From positions 1-64,000 of the forward strand of contig JAKSNK010000002.1 in the NCBI GenBank assembly GCA_024399835.1: 64,000 nucleotides of DNA. The letters are read 5' to 3'. Positions 61,203-64,000 of this stretch are shown here, piece after piece; position 1 is the stretch's first letter; each line of letters begins with the position of its first letter. Both the position numbers and the translations under genes were made by a program. The stretch comes from Paludibacteraceae bacterium. GTDB lineage: Bacteria > Bacteroidota > Bacteroidia > Bacteroidales > Paludibacteraceae. The notes under the pieces are model-generated. The model worked only from the letters and a program-made list of their open reading frames with translations, was not told the origin of the DNA and did not search any database.

Positions 61203-64000
61203 ATGAGAACATTTTTAATAACTATTGTTACATTTGCCATTGCTTTGTCTGCTTCAGCAGAGGGTGAATTATGGCTGGCACCTTCATTACCGATGGATGA
61301 TGAAGAGTCCGGTAGTGTCCTACAAGCTCCCATGCGTGAAGATATGACAATGGGTTGTCCGTCATTCCCCGGAATTATGTACTCATCTATGTCTTACAAT
61401 GTGGGTGCTATACCTTGGCGGCTGGAGTGGACCAGTGCCAATTTCGGAGACTTGACAGGTGCTACCATTCAGTGGTATCGCTATAATTCTCGAGCAGGAG
61501 AAAGTAAGAGTCAAGCCGTGCCCTATAATGGTCCGGGATCTAATACAATAGATGAATGTCTGCCTGCAACCGATGAAGCAAATTCGTGGTATGATTATTT
61601 CTGTCGTATTACCAAACCAGGATGTTCTACCATTGAATCAGGCATATTTGATGTACAAGTGGGAATAAATGACCCATGTATGACATTTGTCGGTACTACT
61701 TTCAAAATGACCAGTGGTGATCAAAAATACAATGTAGGTCAATCGTTCACATTGTCTGCGAAAACAACTGCCTATGGCGGTGATCACCAATACACTTGGT
61801 ATCACAACGGTGAGCCGATTGATACAACCGACCATACTAAATACACACTGACATGGGACTTTAATGCGCCTACATTGCGAGTAAATAATGCAACTTTGCA
61901 AGATGGAGGTACTTATTCTATCAGTATGCAAGATGGTACGGAGTGTTTTATGTACACCGACCCGGTGCGTATCACGATAGGCAATGTGACTTGCGGAACC
62001 ACACCATCTATCAGTGCTCAAAAGACAGGTTTAGGTGAAGGTGAGACCACCAAAATATCTGTTTCTAATGCCACTTTGGCAGCCGATGAGACGGGTGAGT
62101 TTGTCTTTATGCTAAAGCCGGAGGGGTCTAATCCGACGATTACGGGCACTTTGCCGAATATGACTTTTACACCCGATATGGCAGGTACATACAATATCAA
62201 GTATGTGATTAATAATTCCACCAATGCTTCTTGTTTCCGTGAATCCAAGGTTATCTCCATTGTAGTGTATGCCTGTGGACCGGAACCGACTATTACACCG
62301 GATAGGGACATTATTGCATATAGTCAAACGGTGAATTGTACCACTACCGGTTTAGGCGACTTTGAGACAGGTAAGGTGACTTATCAGAAGAAGGGCGAGA
62401 GCGGTTGGACCAATACATGGCCGGAAGGAAGTGCCACCATTTACAACGAAGGCGAATATACCTTTAAATACGAGATTACCAACAGCAAAGCGCCCGGGTG
62501 CAATCGTAGTGCTACGACTACTGTTCGCGTTTATCATTGCGGCTGGGGTGCGCCACAATGGGGAGTTTGGACGGATAGCAAATATAAGGTAGGGGCTTCG
62601 ATTACTCCTACACCAAGTGAATTGCCTTCTGAAAATTGGGACTACAAATATTTCTATACAATTGATGGCGGTACAGATACTACATGGTTGGCCAACCGTA
62701 ACAGTACCATTACTTTTGACACTCCAGGAAAATATAAGATAGAGTGGAAGATTAGCCACAAGTGGACAAACGAGTGTGACAAGACATTGACTAAAACCAT
62801 TACTGTTGAACCCTGTGGCACCAAAGCTACTATCAAATCGAATAAATCCTCGATGAAGGTGGGCGAAAATGCAACCTTGACCATTGCTAAAGCTGCTTCC
62901 GGTGAGACGGCAACATTGACTTATTCAAAGAATGGTGGCGGTGCTCAATCGCAGACTTTCTCAGGCACAACATCTACTTTCACTCCTACAAGTGCAGGAA
63001 CCTATGTGTTTACCTATACAATTACCGTTCCGGGTTGTGGTCCTAATAGTGCCACTACTACCATTGAAGTCTATGATTGCGGACCGGATGCAACTATTTC
63101 TGCACCTACCGATGTTGAGGTGAATAAGTCCATCACCATCACCGTCTCCAATGTGGGAGACCACGAAACGGGCGTATTGACCTATTCCAAAGACGGAGGG
63201 GCTGCGCAAACCATCACTAATCCTGCTTCATGGACACCATCTGCTGTAGGTACATACAAACTGAAATGGACGGTAACCCATGATAAGATAGATTGTACGC
63301 GTTCTGCTGAAACTACAGTCAATGTCTATGGTTGTGGCGTACCGGCGGATATACAGACCAATAAGACTACATTGAAAATAGGCGAGAGTGCTACATTCAC
63401 TTTGTCTGCCGTTTCCAATGTGGAGACGAGTAAAATTACCTATTCCAAAGACGGTGGCAGTTCTGTCGATTTCTCGGGAACAACCTTTACACCATCCGAA
63501 GCAGGGGTGTATGTATTCACTTACACCGTATCGCATACCAAGATTACCTGTGAGACTTCTGACCAAGTGACTATTACTGTATATGGTTGCGGTCCTGATG
63601 CAGAGATTACTACGGCGAAGAGTACCTATAATTCTACCGAAACGGTTAACATACAACTTTCTGCGTTGGGTGCTAACGAATCGGGTACGCTAACTTACTC
63701 GCTTGATGGTGGTGCGCCTGTTACGATTACCAATCCTACGGCATGGAATCCGCCATCGTTAGGCAGTTATGTACTGAAATGGTCGATTACGCACCAATAT
63801 ATAGACTGCTCGCGTGAAGCAACCAAAACCATTAAAGTGTCCGATTGCGGTGAGCCGGCTGATATAGAGGCGTCAAAGACTGTTCTTAGGTTGGGCGAAA
63901 GTGCCACCTTGACTCTGTCGGCGGTGACAGAAGAGGGTGCTACGGGTGCGGTTACGATGGCAAAAGACGGAGGAACGCCTGCACCGTTTGAAGGAATGAC
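61203..64000 (+). CDS. giant surface protein with Ig-like repeats (3' end beyond window)
   Basis: Open from ATG 61203 to the right edge, at least 932 residues with no stop. The signal peptide is MRTFLITIVTFAIALSASA. Residues of about 60-230 match the Ig-like head of the preceding protein (ATIQWYRYNS, HQYTWYHNGEPIDTTD). From about residue 260 a run of repeats of about 85-95 residues starts, each opened by a CG pair and built on LTYSKDGG and GTYxxxxTVTH strands. Two types alternate: one with FTPSEAGVYVFTYTV, the other with TNPASWTPSAVGTYKLKW. Probably an adhesin; a sorting tail would be beyond the window. Confidence 0.82.
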   Translation, partial: MRTFLITIVTFAIALSASAEGELWLAPSLPMDDEESGSVLQAPMREDMTMGCPSFPGIMYSSMSYNVGAIPWRLEWTSANFGDLTGATIQWYRYNSRAGESKSQAVPYNGPGSNTIDECLPATDEANSWYDYFCRITKPGCSTIESGIFDVQVGINDPCMTFVGTTFKMTSGDQKYNVGQSFTLSAKTTAYGGDHQYTWYHNGEPIDTTDHTKYTLTWDFNAPTLRVNNATLQDGGTYSISMQDGTECFMYTDPVRITIGNVTCGTTPSISAQKTGLGEGETTKISVSNATLAADETGEFVFMLKPEGSNPTITGTLPNMTFTPDMAGTYNIKYVINNSTNASCFRESKVISIVVYACGPEPTITPDRDIIAYSQTVNCTTTGLGDFETGKVTYQKKGESGWTNTWPEGSATIYNEGEYTFKYEITNSKAPGCNRSATTTVRVYHCGWGAPQWGVWTDSKYKVGASITPTPSELPSENWDYKYFYTIDGGTDTTWLANRNSTITFDTPGKYKIEWKISHKWTNECDKTLTKTITVEPCGTKATIKSNKSSMKVGENATLTIAKAASGETATLTYSKNGGGAQSQTFSGTTSTFTPTSAGTYVFTYTITVPGCGPNSATTTIEVYDCGPDATISAPTDVEVNKSITITVSNVGDHETGVLTYSKDGGAAQTITNPASWTPSAVGTYKLKWTVTHDKIDCTRSAETTVNVYGCGVPADIQTNKTTLKIGESATFTLSAVSNVETSKITYSKDGGSSVDFSGTTFTPSEAGVYVFTYTVSHTKITCETSDQVTITVYGCGPDAEITTAKSTYNSTETVNIQLSALGANESGTLTYSLDGGAPVTITNPTAWNPPSLGSYVLKWSITHQYIDCSREATKTIKVSDCGEPADIEASKTVLRLGESATLTLSAVTEEGATGAVTMAKDGGTPAPFEGM

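Overview
The window reads as a chromosomal segment of an uncultured member of the Bacteroidales. The signs are TAnnTTTG -7 promoter boxes in front of most transcription units, few recognisable Shine-Dalgarno sequences, type IX secretion (T9SS) sorting tails, a fimbrillin-like lipoprotein, a DUF3078 protein, a long SecA ending in a zinc motif, and many MKK...LLLAC lipoprotein leaders. It carries no rRNA, insertion sequence, prophage or CRISPR array. A partial tRNA-Ser(CGA) runs off the left edge on the minus strand, and a large repeat-rich surface-protein gene runs off the right edge.

Layout. 1-5 kb: tRNA-Ser, a short-chain dehydrogenase, a small-peptide/fimbrillin-like lipoprotein pair, a secreted nuclease and panB. 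5-14 kb: an unknown gene, a FecCD-type permease, a tandem-repeat zone around a four-helix-bundle gene, then secA-fmt-HD protein facing nadK-lgt. 14-20 kb: two very large secreted proteins in one minus-strand unit. 20-25 kb: pdxJ-exbB-exbD-tonB-like-DJ-1, a ParE-type toxin-antitoxin pair, and structured element E1 ahead of a small secreted protein. 25-34 kb: a giant T9SS cargo gene, a DUF3078 protein, zapB-like/zapA/rny, then element E2 ahead of a lipoprotein. 34-42 kb: an ATPase, a tRNA methyltransferase gene invaded by octamer repeats, a His-rich permease, an NtrY-like kinase overlapping gdhA, then kbl-tdh. 42-50 kb: element E3 ahead of a beta-barrel protein, era-recQ-rubrerythrin facing mutY, and HU, a 29-residue basic protein and rng. 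50-64 kb: cell-envelope genes, a three-gene S24 peptidase/PqqD/serine-kinase cassette resembling RiPP maturation genes, paralogous beta-barrels (one fused to OmpA) and two paralogous surface proteins.

Most genes are ordinary housekeeping or envelope genes. The unexpected content is mostly non-coding. E1 and E2 share sequence and compensatory base changes in several helices and end in a terminator; E3 has the same architecture but little shared sequence. All three precede unrelated exported proteins. Perfect or near-perfect short tandem repeats of period 7, 8 and 11 bp fill gene spacers, often directly before a start codon, and octamers also lie inside one gene. Several promoters sit so close to the ATG that the mRNA should be leaderless or nearly so.

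The genes support amino-acid catabolism (tdh and kbl split threonine to glycine and acetyl-CoA; gdhA handles glutamate/ammonium), TonB-energised uptake (exbB/exbD/tonB-like), export (secA, lgt, T9SS cargo), RNA decay (rny, rng) and division (zapA).
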